Shown here piece by piece: positions 1 to 9,300 of a DNA stretch of 64,000 nucleotides. The translations under genes and the position numbers were made by a program. The stretch covers positions 26,994,001-27,058,000 of the forward strand of contig JARKIP010000048.1 in the NCBI GenBank assembly GCA_029990175.1, in the 5' to 3' direction. This stretch comes from Petunia secreta (Eukaryota; Streptophyta; Magnoliopsida; Solanales; Solanaceae). How positions within the stretch are numbered: the stretch's first letter is position 1; each line of letters starts with the position of its first letter. The notes below the pieces were generated by a model, which saw only the letters and a program-made list of their open reading frames with translations, was not told the DNA's origin and ran no database searches.

Positions 1-539
1 CCATTGAGCGCGTCCAAAAATGGCTAGTGATCAAAATTTCCCGTCCATATCCAACTACCGTTAGTAAAATCATGTAGTCCATGTTAGGGTATCACGTGTT
101 CCCTCACTGTTTGGAAAATGAATTATTTTATCTTTAGAAGTTGTCTTTAAGCTCACTCTTCAATCAACTTTAAGATTCCAGCACCATCTTTTAATTTTCT
201 TTCTTAACAATCAGTACTCCACTTTAAACTAGTTGGATAAGATATTAATGGCATATTTGTAAATACACAATACATAGTTAGTATAGATCTTGAGGATATA
301 CTTGTAAATAAACAACTAGGTTTTTATATTGGTGTGTATTACAGAAATGAGCAAAAAATACCTTGGTCTTATAAATTGAGTTATTTTTAGTGGTATTAAA
401 GAATTGAGCACTTTTACTTTAAATGAAGCTGAAAGTACAGAATAACCCTTACTAATAGAAAATTTCCTGTAATTACAAAAATACCACCGCAACTTTTTGA
501 AGCCATAATTACAAAAGTATTACCACACCTTTTTTAATT
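1..539. other. AT-rich stretch without a recognised gene
   Basis: No reading frame of useful length, no splice-bounded exon and no terminal repeat was recognised here. The base composition is that of ordinary plant intergenic or intron DNA. Confidence 0.5.
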
Positions 540-1085
540 CGAAATTACAAAAAATGCTAGTGCTTTCTGCACAGCAAAAAATAATGCCAATTTGGTTGTA
601 TTTCACGCCTATTTTGTGAATAAATAAGGTCAAATCGGGATCATTTCGCTCATACAAAGCAGTCAACCATCTGTGTTTCACGTCTATTTTATGAATAAAT
701 GAAGCCAAATCGTTATCGTCTCGATTACATACAAAAATCAAAACAAAATAAAATATAAGACAAATCCGGTATCATTTCTTCATACAATGAGCAAAACATT
801 ATGTTCATTTTAAAATAAATGATGTCAAATCAGCCATACTTTATCGATTCACAAAAAAAACTTTCAAGTGCTTATATATTTAAAAATAACAACAATCTGA
901 TTGCGTTTATGCATATAATCGTTTCCATTTTTAAAGAAATGAGGCCAAATCGATCTCACTTCACACATCCACAAAAAAAATCTCCAAGTGCTTATATATT
1001 TAGAAATAATGTCAATTCAGCTGTATTTATGCATATATTGGACCAACATCCAAACCGTCTTCAATTCGTTCATTCACAAAAATAC
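540..1085. repeat. Diverged tandem repeat array
   Basis: Roughly four to five degenerate units recur. Each contains a block like 'tgaataaatgaagccaaatc' (630s, 690s, 820s, 940s) followed by 'cacaaaa', and the later units also share 'caagtgcttatatattta' (870s and 985s). Spacing varies from about 70 to 140 bp, so this is an old, eroded array. The short reading frames across it contain repeated peptide words only because the DNA repeats. It may lie in an intron upstream of the candidate exon at 1194. Confidence 0.55.
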
Positions 1086-1193
1086 ATATGAAAATACAAA
1101 AATCAACAAAAATATATTTTTTCAAATCTTACTATTGCACAAAAAAATTACAAAAAAAAATAATAATAATAAAGACTTGTGTTGATTTTGCAG

Positions 1194-1303
1194 GTGAGTG
1201 AACAAACTGCATTGACAATGGCAGTAAGGTTTCCAAGCATGAAGTCACTACAGACATACTTGAACAATAGCACCCAAGAGAAGTATCCATGCCTTGATGA
1301 AAA
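1194..1303 (+). other. Candidate orphan exon of an unrecognised host gene
   Basis: A 110-bp open stretch is bounded on the left by a pyrimidine-leaning tract ending TTTTGCAG and on the right by AA|GTAAGT, both good plant splice sites. Read from the first base it gives an uninterrupted peptide with ordinary, non-repetitive composition (it contains RFPSMKSLQTYLNNS). I do not recognise the protein family. No matching neighbouring exon was found, so it is either a leftover or captured gene fragment, or one exon of a gene whose other exons lie outside the window. The long-TIR element begins 29 bp downstream. Confidence 0.35.
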
Positions 1304-1332
1304 GTAAGTTTGTCATGGGAACTGTTTGGATT

Positions 1333-2100
1333 GGGATCCCATCCAGTAATTATTTGTACAATAATGTCCAAACACAACTGAATTAGTGCCATGTGTCCTT
1401 ATTAAAATTTAATTGTCCTATTTATCTCTTTACATCCATCCATCTAAAATCTCTTTCTCCTTCCAAACAAGGCATATACAGGAACCTAACAAAGACTAAT
1501 GAAAAGTCTGCTGTATAGATTGTTTACTCTATTTTCGAAAGCACATTCTACGAAGATATTTAAATTTATTAAGTACTTCTTCGAGTTCAATGAGTTCTCA
1601 AAATGGAAAAAACGAATCATCATGGAAAGCAGAATTGAATTACAATTTTAAAAGTGGGAAAAGTTTCACAGAAGAACATTGTATTCGTTTTCTCCGTAAT
1701 CCACAAGAGATCTCTAATTTTTTACCTCCATAACAGTACACATACTTTGTAAAGGTTTTTCTAAAGAGAAAAAATATACTCTTGCCATTGCAACATATGT
1801 TGCGATGAAATTTGGAGAAGACAAGTGATTGTATATATTAGTACTAAATTTCTTTCTCAAGAAAGCAAAACAAAGTCCACCTTCAAGCTAAAAATAGAAA
1901 TTGAATTTCGGAAAAGCATACAAGTTTGTTGGCTAAGCATTTGTTGGATTCCGGTATATGTTTTTTTTGGAAGGAGAAAAAAGTTTTAAATGGATAGATA
2001 TGAAGAGATAAATAGGACCATTATATTTTTAAAAGGGACACGTGGCACTAAACCAATTATATTGAACATTATTGCACAAATAATTACTGGATGGGATCCC
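1333..2100. mobile_element. Long-TIR DNA element, Mutator-like or similar (family A, copy 1)
   Basis: The left end begins GGGATCCCATCCAGTAATTA and the right end is its imperfect reverse complement, ending ACTGGATGGGATCCC. The inverted match extends more than 100 bp inward (the 'atttatctctttacatccat' block at about 1420 is mirrored at about 2000). The 768-bp element codes for nothing recognisable. Its left 356 bp recur at 13239-13598, so it belongs to a repeat family. I could not see a clear target-site duplication, so the superfamily call is open. Confidence 0.65.
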
Positions 2101-2744
2101 TATCCTCGTGGAATAGGGGAAATCATATTAATTCAGCGACGATTTAGGAGAAGTGAGGGATAGGGTTTCAGACTTGAGTGGATGTGTATAGTTAAAAGGG
2201 TGAAATCAATAGTGGCCATTAGATCGCACATGTGGACGGACGAGATTTCGCCACGTCGGACACATGAGTGAGGTGTTCACATGTGCTCTGTATGTATGTA
2301 TGTATTGTGTAGGTGTGTATACATTTAGAGGCTGATATTTATATTTACAAATGCTAATAAACAAAAATAATTGGTAGAAAATATGGAAATTGCAAAAAAG
2401 ATTTTGGATAAACACAAATAGTTATGAATGAGTTCAAATGAAGTAATTATGTACAAATGCATAGATAATTAAATGTACTAATATAGCATTCAATTGCATA
2501 ATAAATCACAAATCATGCACGTGAATTGGTCCAATTTTGTAATATCACTAGAACTAAATATGCCCGTTTTGCATCGAAAAATAGTGATATGGAAATATGA
2601 AATTAATGTGTGCAAACATGACAGAAAATACTATTGTAACTTGAAATTGAATATAGCCAAATTTTGGGATGCCATAGTATAGGATAGGCAAAATTGGATG
2701 TCAACAGCCTCCATTATGGGTGTGGTTTTAACCTCCATTATGGG
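2101..2744. other. No gene recognised
   Basis: AT-rich unique-looking sequence. No convincing coding, tRNA or terminal-repeat signal was seen. Short frames here lack family motifs. Confidence 0.4.
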
Positions 2745-3215
2745 TGTGGTCACTTCCCAGTATTCTATCTTCTATATCTACCATTGCGTTGAAATCTCTC
2801 ATTTCCAGCCAAGGTTGGTGAGACATTCAATGAAATAATCTTACTTCAGTCCATAACTCTTTAATATCTTTAAGAGTATGCAAACTATATACAGATGTCA
2901 TATCAAATACCGTTTTTAAATTTCTAAATTGGACAAACCCATGGACATATTGAACTGATTCATGAATGATGCGGAAATCAATATAGTTGGAGTTCCACAT
3001 GACAAAGATTCTCCCTTTTCTACTGCTCCTAGCATACGCACACCACTGCCACCCAAGATCAGTCTTTGTAGTAACTTTAATAATGTTATGCTCTTTTATT
3101 CTATGCTGTAATATGCAAACTAATACTAAATTATTCCTCTTGATGAATAACTTTAGCTCTTTTTGCTTATAAACCTTATTCAAACCCTACTGTTCCATGC
3201 TACTAACTTCATTAA
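2745..3215 (-). pseudogene. LINE endonuclease-domain fragment
   Basis: On the minus strand the translation reads as the N-terminal apurinic-type endonuclease of a plant L1-like LINE ORF2. It opens with a degraded MKLVAWNSRG-type start (3200s), then NKVYKQKELK, KEHNIIKV, a GRIFVMWNS block and KELWTEV, and finally a decayed GDFNA motif seen as RDFNAMVD (about 2790). The WNVRG-type start carries a stop and the copy ends abruptly near 2745. It is in the opposite orientation to the RT fragment at 4150, so the two are separate insertions. Confidence 0.7.
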
Positions 3216-4149
3216 GGATTAGTATTTGGTGGTCCTCTATCCCTTTCTTGTTCTCCTTTTTTCTTTTCCCTTCATCGTCCTTGCTTGATTTAAGCTCTGC
3301 TAGTTGTCATCAATCAAGAGGTTATCACAGTTGTCAAACCCACGCTTAAAGCACGCTTAAGCCCTAAAGTAAGGTGCGAAACAGGTTGAGCGCTTTGCCT
3401 CGCTTAATTGGCACTTCAGCGTTGCCATCAAGGCTTTAGGATATAATACTTCTTGCAGATGAGCAATTTCTTGAGAAGACGACACTAAACAATTGATATT
3501 TTACTTTATCTTGATTTTTATCAACCACTTTGTCAATATATTTGTATATTCATGCTTACACTTATTAGAGCTGGAGAATACAGATTTTTTTACATACTTG
3601 TTTTAGTTTCACCTTTCTTCATTAAAGTCCGTGCTTTATTTGCACTTAAGCGCTTAAAGTCCAAACTGACCTTAGAGCTTTTGTGCACTTTTCGCTTTCG
3701 ACAATACTAGAGGTTATAGGTGTTGTCATCATCCCCCCTATTCTTTTTTTTCAAGTCCCCTTGAGCTCTCTTGCCCTTTTTAGCTTGTTGCCAACCTGAT
3801 TCTAGGGGCTGTAGAGTCTCATTTGTGTTTTGTTGTTGTCCTGTGTGGCTTGCTGGTACTATCACTTTGTCGCACTTCTCTTCCTATTGCTTGATTGTTC
3901 TAGGTTATCCATTGTTGTTGTTTCCTTGGTGGTATGTTCTTGTTCTGTCGAGCATCTGTCTGATCCTGTGGAGAGGGTCTGCACTTGTGCCTACCTATAA
4001 ACAGGTTGGGCAAAAGATGCGTTCCTATTCATAAACTAGTTGTTGCTCAAATATGCGACCGTTTGGATCCAATACCTTGACATATTTGGGAAGTTCTCTG
4101 GTTACATCCATTTCAATCAACATTCTAGTGTATAATATATTTTCAACAT
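3216..4149. repeat. Non-coding stretch with inverted 'cttaagcgc' motifs
   Basis: Between about 3335 and 3712 the words 'cacgcttaaagcacgcttaag' (left) and 'gcacttaagcgcttaaag' (right) recur in opposite senses, suggesting a small degenerate miniature element or hairpin repeat. No coding capacity is credible; the cysteine-rich 87-codon frame at 3771 has no family features. The LINE fragment begins abruptly at the right end. Confidence 0.35.
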
Positions 4150-5705
4150 TTGTTGTACAAAGCTTATGATAGGGTGTCTTGGAAATTCATCTATGTTGTA
4201 CTAAAGAAGTTTGGTTTCTCTGAAGTGTCGATAGATATTATTCATAGGTTGTTATCCAGTGTTTGGTATTCTATCATTCTTAATGGCTCTAGGAAGGGAT
4301 TTTTCTCTTCTTCTCATGGGCTCAAACAAGGGGATCCTTTATCCCCTTCTCTTTTCATTTTAGGGTCAGAGGTGTTGTCAAGAATGCTTAATAGCTTGAA
4401 CCATAATGAGAATTTTAACTCCTTCTCTATGAATTCAAATGGACCGCAAATTAATCATCTGGCTTATGCAAATGATGTGATCATCTTTTCTGGGGGTAAC
4501 ATTAGGTCAATTAGGTTGGTTATGAAGCAAGTCAAAAATTATGAAAAGATCTCTGGCCAAAAGGTCAATGCTAAGAAAAGTTTCTTCATCACTGCCCCCA
4601 AATCAGGAGCTAGTAGGATTAATACAATGAGAGAAGTAACTGGTTTTATGAACAAAGAGTTCCCCTTTGTGTATCTTGGTTGTCCCATTTATGTGGGAAG
4701 AAAGAAGATCTATTACTTTGATGCGATGGTTGGGAAAATTGTTAAAAGGTTAGCAGGTTGGCAAGGGAAAATGCCCTCCTATGGAGGAAGGATTGTCTTG
4801 ATAAAAAATGTTCTTCAATCTCTCCCAATTTATACCTTGTCTGCCATGTCACCACCAAAAGGCACTCTTCATCTCATTGAAAGACACTTTTCTAGGTTTC
4901 TATGGGGCTCTACTGATGGCAAAAATAATTATCATTGGAGTTCGTGGAAGAAACTTTGCAAACCTAAAGAGGAAGGAGGAATTAGAGTAAGAAGCATGGA
5001 AGATATCAACCTTACTTGTAGCATGCAAAGATGGTGGAGGTTCAGGACACAATCATCTCTTTGGGATGACTTCACTAAAGCAAAATATTGTGTTAGATCG
5101 CATCATGTTAATAAGATGTGGTCCTCTGGAATCTCACATTCATGGAAAGTATTGCTTCAAAGTAGAGATAAGGGAGAAAAGGAAATTTTGTGGAAAATTA
5201 ACTCAGGTGATTGCAGTTTCTGGTGGGACAATTGGACAGGCAAAGGACCACTGGCAGAGCTATATCCGAACATTGGTAGATCTTCTAAACTCAAGGTCAA
5301 ACATTTCTTTTGTGATGATAGATGGAATCAAGACAAGTTAAGAAGACTATTGCCCAGTAGTGAGATCCAAGATATTGAGGAGATTAAAAAGGGAAAGCAG
5401 CATCAGCCAGACTATGCAGTCTGGACCATAAATGAAGATGGAGCTTTTACCAACAAGTCTGCTTGGAATTTGCTAAGAACTCATAGTCAAAAAAATGAGT
5501 TCATCAACAAAGTATGGCACCAAAATGTGCCTTTCAAGATGTCGTTCCTTTCTTGGAGGCTGATTCAAAGGAAACTTCCTTTCGATGATGTGATCAGCAG
5601 GTTTGGAAATCAAAATGTTTCAAGATGTGTGTGTTGTGCAGACCCTAAAGGTGAAACAATATATCATGTTTTTTTTGTGAAAGTGAAGCTGCTTCAAGAT
5701 ATAGA
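4150..5705 (+). pseudogene. LINE ORF2 reverse transcriptase fragment, 5'-truncated
   Basis: The frame enters inside the non-LTR reverse transcriptase at motif A (KAYDRVSW, catalytic Asp at residue 7 of the frame). It continues through GLKQGDPLSP (residues 58-67) and then LAYANDVIIF, where the usual F/Y-A-D-D box reads YAND: the first catalytic Asp is Asn (residue 108). The thumb, a tryptophan-rich connection and the zinc-binding zf-RVT region (VWHQNVPFKMSFLSWRL, then CVCC) follow. Near 5668-5680 the T-run appears one base short: the other frame continues FCESEAA, as expected for this family. The shift carries the frame into pararetrovirus sequence from about 5706 until a stop at 5853. Endonuclease and 5' parts are missing, so it is inactive. 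Confidence 0.85.
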
Positions 5706-5866
5706 TTGTAAACAAAGTCCTATTATAAAACAGAAAACTTTAGAACTTGTAGAAAAATGCTATGCAGACAATCCTCTAGCATTTAAAGAACGTAGACAAT
5801 ATAACAAGAAAATAAAAATAGAATTAAAGGACAAGGAACCTATTAATCTATAACCTTTTCATAAAA
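5706..5866 (+). pseudogene. Pararetrovirus polymerase fragment fused to the LINE frame
   Basis: Directly after the LINE sequence the same open frame continues with lysine- and glutamate-rich residues (CKQSPIIKQKTLELVEKCYA onward). This resembles the spacer between protease and reverse transcriptase of caulimovirid polymerases. It is open for about 48 codons and stops at 5853. At about 5866 it abuts the inverted pararetrovirus leader. The minus-strand segment at 9300-8645 supplies the next part of the same domain. Assignment is by position and sequence character, not by database match. Confidence 0.65.
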
Positions 5867-5905
5867 AATTCTGACACTATATCACCACGCTCGGCTGTCA
5901 CTCCT

Positions 5906-5917
5906 GCTCTGATACCA
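5906..5917 (-). promoter_or_regulatory. tRNA-Met primer-binding site (pararetrovirus A)
   Basis: The reverse complement reads TGGTATCAGAGC, the standard initiator-methionine tRNA primer site used for minus-strand DNA synthesis by caulimovirids and many copia elements. Here it lies after the leader and before the first viral codons, as in caulimovirids. Confidence 0.85.
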
Positions 5918-6600
5918 ATGAATTTTGCGCGGATTATAATTTACGGCATTCACTAAATATAATGCTTCGCTTGTTTACTAGTTCATATTCACTAGATTCA
6001 TGCAACTCTAGTAATAAATTTAAGAAAAATAGTCTAAAGCTAGAGACTATCTCTTGTTTAGATAGAATCTCTAATTCTAATTCTCTATTACCTATGGTTT
6101 CTACCAAAGAACAAATCCAACTTCTGAGAACTGGTCAGTTCGAGTCAAAAGCCTCAAGTTGTTCTTCAACGATTTATATATTCAACTAAGTTTTCTAGAT
6201 TATCTAATTCAAGATTGGTGGCTATATCTAATGCATTTTGTATATCACGTGTGTTTGGATTAATAATAGTCATTTAAAGAATATAGTTCTATCAGAAGCA
6301 TGAATTAAAAAGAACAAATCTATATTTAACTAAATATAAACATTCTTGAGTTAGCATAAATACCTCTTGTGCCCACTTCACTTCCTTTAATATCTGCGCA
6401 ATCTCCTAGATCCACAACCTGTGCCTCACTAATCCTAACTTCCTCCTTGAAGATTTTAACTATGCTTGTCATATATGGATTAAAGGTTGGGTCTCTAAGA
6501 CTCTTTTAAGAGAGTTTGAGATATTAACATTGGCTAATTTGGACAGAAGGTAAATAGTTAAAACAAGAACATGTAGTATTTAGATAAAAAGACTTAGCTC
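5918..6600 (-). other. Pararetrovirus leader with short ORF (6166-6273)
   Basis: This is the transcribed leader between poly(A) signal and primer site. It contains a 35-codon ORF (ATG at 6273, stop at 6166, beginning MTIINPNTRD). Caulimovirid leaders typically carry short ORFs and structure that steer ribosome shunting; the role here is inferred. The first part of the leader (about 5918-5998) recurs at 11163-11241 and, shorter, at 44271-44311. Confidence 0.6.
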
Positions 6601-6601
6601 T

Positions 6602-6607
6602 TTTATT
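6602..6607 (-). terminator. Poly(A) signal AATAAA of the pararetrovirus
   Basis: AATAAA on the minus strand lies about 112 bp downstream of the TATA box. Caulimovirids place their poly(A) signal shortly after the cap site, so that it is skipped on the first pass and used on the second to make a terminally redundant RNA. The spacing here fits. Confidence 0.6.
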
Positions 6608-6718
6608 CAATACTTCTTCAGAACTATACAAGAAGATATTTAGAACATAGTGAAGGGATACACACAATACTCAATTATAAGTGAACTTGAGCTGTGTTCT
6701 CCTTCTCTAAACTGAGCG

Positions 6719-6725
6719 TTATATA
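6719..6725 (-). promoter_or_regulatory. TATA box of the pararetrovirus genomic promoter
   Basis: Minus-strand context is CCTCTATATAACGCTC, followed within about 20 bp by GAGAAGGAGAACAC. The layout and wording resemble the core of the cauliflower mosaic virus 35S promoter. It lies after the last viral ORF and just before the poly(A) signal, where the genomic promoter is expected. The activity of this copy is unknown. Confidence 0.65.
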
Positions 6726-7008
6726 GAGGCTCAATTGTCTAATATTGTAGTGGAGAAAATCAGCCTAGACTACTTTCTCCCTAGCCATAATTTCTACTTT
6801 ACACTTGTTCTACCACTTAACCATTTTGGGTCTTGTCTAGCAGAGTGATGAGGCCTTAGTGTGCAAGGTGTCTCCTTTTTTGAATAGTATTTTTAACTTT
6901 TTTGAAATGCTGATTTTCATTCTTTACACGTGGTATGTTTTACAATATAATTTCAAAACCCATTACATCTCCTTCCTCTGATATTTCCTTCTTTTTCTGA
7001 CAGTAATG

Positions 7009-8093
7009 TCACTTATGTGATATTCCTTCATCGTGAAGCATTATTTCACATAGCCTTTTTAGGGTAACTAGACGTCCTCCAAGCATTCCTCGATTTATCT
7101 TTTCGGACAATGTTCTCAGATATCGTACATTAGCCATCATAGGTTCATGTTTATCCTTATAACTTATTATTATCATTTTTTTTGTTAAACTGTACACCCA
7201 GAACTTTTTCTCATCAGCTTCTTTTCTAAGTGCTTTGTATAATACCTTAGCTCCTAAGGCTCTTCTGAAGAATACCCATTCTTCTGAGAATTTTTGGTAC
7301 TTGATCACATTTTTCTTTTTCTATAATTCCACGTAGATGGTTAGTAGAACCAACCTTAATTAAATAATTTGAAGAAGAGGTAAAGTCTGGAGCTGCACTA
7401 ATTATCTTCATAATATTATTCCTTGAGGTTGACATCCTTTAATAAAGGCTTGGACTGCACTCTTAATTAGATCTGGGAACATCTTGATTGCTTCTAATCT
7501 TTCTATAAATAAATTGTATCAGTAAATCCATATTTGAACAGTCTGTATAAATGCTCAAGTTCCATGCCTCCTGGAAATATCGTAATTCTTGGATATACTC
7601 CAGCATATTCGATAACAAATGTTCTTCGGTTAGGATTATCTTTTTCAAAATTTCCATCATACATAAATTCAACTATGACTTTGTATTCTCCCATGAATAT
7701 TTCCTTTTCTTTACGAAATCTTTCTTCAGAATTCTTTTTCATATCCGTAGGGCAAGATCTTTTTAATAACTCTGAGTAAGAATTACTACTCATGGGATAT
7801 TTATCCCTAGTCTCTTCTTTAGACTTTTCAACCTCTTTTTCAAATACAGGTTCCGATTTTGGTTTAGTAACGTCCTCGGACTGAGTTACATTGCTAAGTT
7901 GTTCTGGAATCTTTTCAAATTCTTCTAAATTCTTTATGGAATCATATAGAGAATTCAGTCTCTCTTTATGATAGTGCTCAATTTCTTTTCTTTGCTGTAT
8001 TTCTTTTTCTAATTTTCGAAATTCTTTTTCCACTTCTTCTTTGTATTTCTTTATCCGTTGATCGGATTCTTCAAGTGCTTATGCTGCTTTCAT
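7009..8093 (-). pseudogene. Pararetrovirus ORF downstream of RNase H (inclusion-body/transactivator position)
   Basis: A likely ATG at 8093 overlaps the end of the RNase H frame, but the fifth codon is a stop (8079-8081). Downstream the frame gives a strongly charged, probably coiled-coil N-terminus (8033-7870, Lys/Glu-rich), then a more globular part (FVIEYAGVYPRITIFPGG, about 7600). Frames shift near 7503, 7440 and 7300 before the end at 7009. In cavemo- and solendo-like viruses this position holds the translational transactivator/inclusion-body gene. I could not confirm the family from motifs, so function is inferred from position. It is broken in at least three places. Confidence 0.6.
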
Positions 8094-8652
8094 TTTGCAA
8101 ACTTCGTCCAACATCTTTTCCTTGATTTGATAATCGATTTCTAGATAAGAAATCTGCATGAAAGTTGTGAGCATCTTTAACAATCTGAATTTTAAAAGTA
8201 TAGCTTGATAAAAGTACCTGCCACCTGATCCTTCTCATGTTAGCGATACTTCCAGAAATCTTATTTTCAATAAATGCTTTAACCTGAGTGTTATCAGTCC
8301 TTAATATGAATTCTTTCCTTATTAACCATATTTCAAAGGTTTCTATTGCTCTAATTACAGCTAGTAAGTCTTTTTCGTTTATATCATAATTTAATTCTGC
8401 TCCTCGAAATCCTCCAGATGCATATCTAAGAACTATCTCATCGCCTTGCCTTTTTAATACTGCTCCCCAATATTTATCGGAGGCATCTGTTTCTAATATT
8501 AATTCATCTTCATCCTTTGGGAGAGGCATTAGTTTTAACTCTCTTATAGCTTCCTTAATTTTTATTACTTCTCTAGTATCTCCTTTAGTCCAACTAAATT
8601 CCTTTTTTCCCCTTAATTTTTTTGTAAGTTTTCTCTTAATTTTTTGCTCCAT
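8071..8652 (-). pseudogene. Pararetrovirus RNase H domain
   Basis: The translation contains the retroelement RNase H signature in order: LILETDASDKYWGAVL (first Asp), NYDINEKDLLAVI (Glu), LRTDNTQVKAF (Asp) and FHADFLSRN (last Asp). The acidic residues appear intact. It follows the reverse transcriptase but in a different frame; a one-base shift lies near 8645. In the virus it would degrade the RNA of RNA-DNA hybrids during reverse transcription. As part of a frameshifted polymerase it is a fossil here. Confidence 0.85.
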
Positions 8653-9300
8653 TTTTTATAAAATTATTTGCATAGTTTAAATGTCCTAAGAAGCTTTGTA
8701 GTTGTCTTTTGTCGCTAAATTCATGAAAATCTAGGATACTTTTAGCTATATGAGGTTGTAATTCTACTTCTCCCTTACATATAATCAGACCTAAATATTC
8801 TATTTTTTCTTTTCCTATTTCTGCTTTCTTTTTTGATAATACCAATCCATTCTTGAAAGCTTCTGTAGCAAATACAAATAGATGCTTATTATGATCTTCC
8901 CAATTATTAGAGTATACTAGTATATCATCTATATATACTATTATAAAATCACTATACCTTTTATATATAGCATCTAACTTTTCTTGAAATATAGTTGGGG
9001 CTATTTTTAGTCCCATAGGTAGGACATTCCATTCATAATGTCCTTGGGGTGCACTAAAAGCAGTGCATTCCTTAGAATCTTCCTCTAATTCTATTTGGAA
9101 AAATCCTGATTTACAATCAAATTTAGAATATATTTTGCTATCTTTTATTTTTTCAAATATTAATTCTTTTCTTGGTAAAGAATAACTATAATCTATAACC
9201 TTTTTATTGAGAGGTTTATAATTTATTACAAGTCTTGGCTTACCTCATTTTTCTTCACTCCAGGTTTTAACCAAGAAACTTGCACAGTTATAAGGACTTT
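8636..9300 (-). pseudogene. Pararetrovirus reverse transcriptase domain
   Basis: From about 9300 the minus strand gives SPYNCASFLV, KPRLVINYKPLNKK, FDCKSGFFQIELEE, FSAPQGHYEWNVLPMGLKIAPT and the catalytic YIDDILVYS (about 8935). It ends with the thumb block QSFLGHLNYANNFI. One in-frame stop lies at 9245-9247, just before KPRLVINY, and the frame shifts near 8645 into RNase H. The fingers upstream of SPYNC are missing because the segment meets an inversion at about 9300; a piece of that missing part lies at 5706-5866. Confidence 0.88.

Larger units (their letters stand above)
5867..9300 (-). mobile_element. Endogenous pararetrovirus, segment A (3' half of a caulimovirid genome)
   Basis: Read on the minus strand from 9300, the order is reverse transcriptase, RNase H, a further ORF, a TATA box, a poly(A) signal, a leader with a short ORF, and the tRNA-Met primer site TGGTATCAGAGC. 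This is the order of the 3' half of a circular caulimovirid genome. The left boundary (about 5867) joins a plus-strand polymerase piece; the right boundary (about 9300) joins a plus-strand coat-protein piece. Both joins are inversions. Every coding part carries frameshifts or stops, so the copy cannot make intact proteins. A solendovirus-like origin fits the host group but is inference. Confidence 0.85.

Noticed and set aside
3771..4034. 87-codon Cys/Trp-rich ORF
   Set aside because: Low-complexity composition, no homologous motif, and it sits in pyrimidine-rich non-coding DNA beside a LINE truncation point.
7534..7779. Plus-strand ORFs inside the pararetrovirus
   Set aside because: They are antisense to the minus-strand viral ORF, with no independent coding features.
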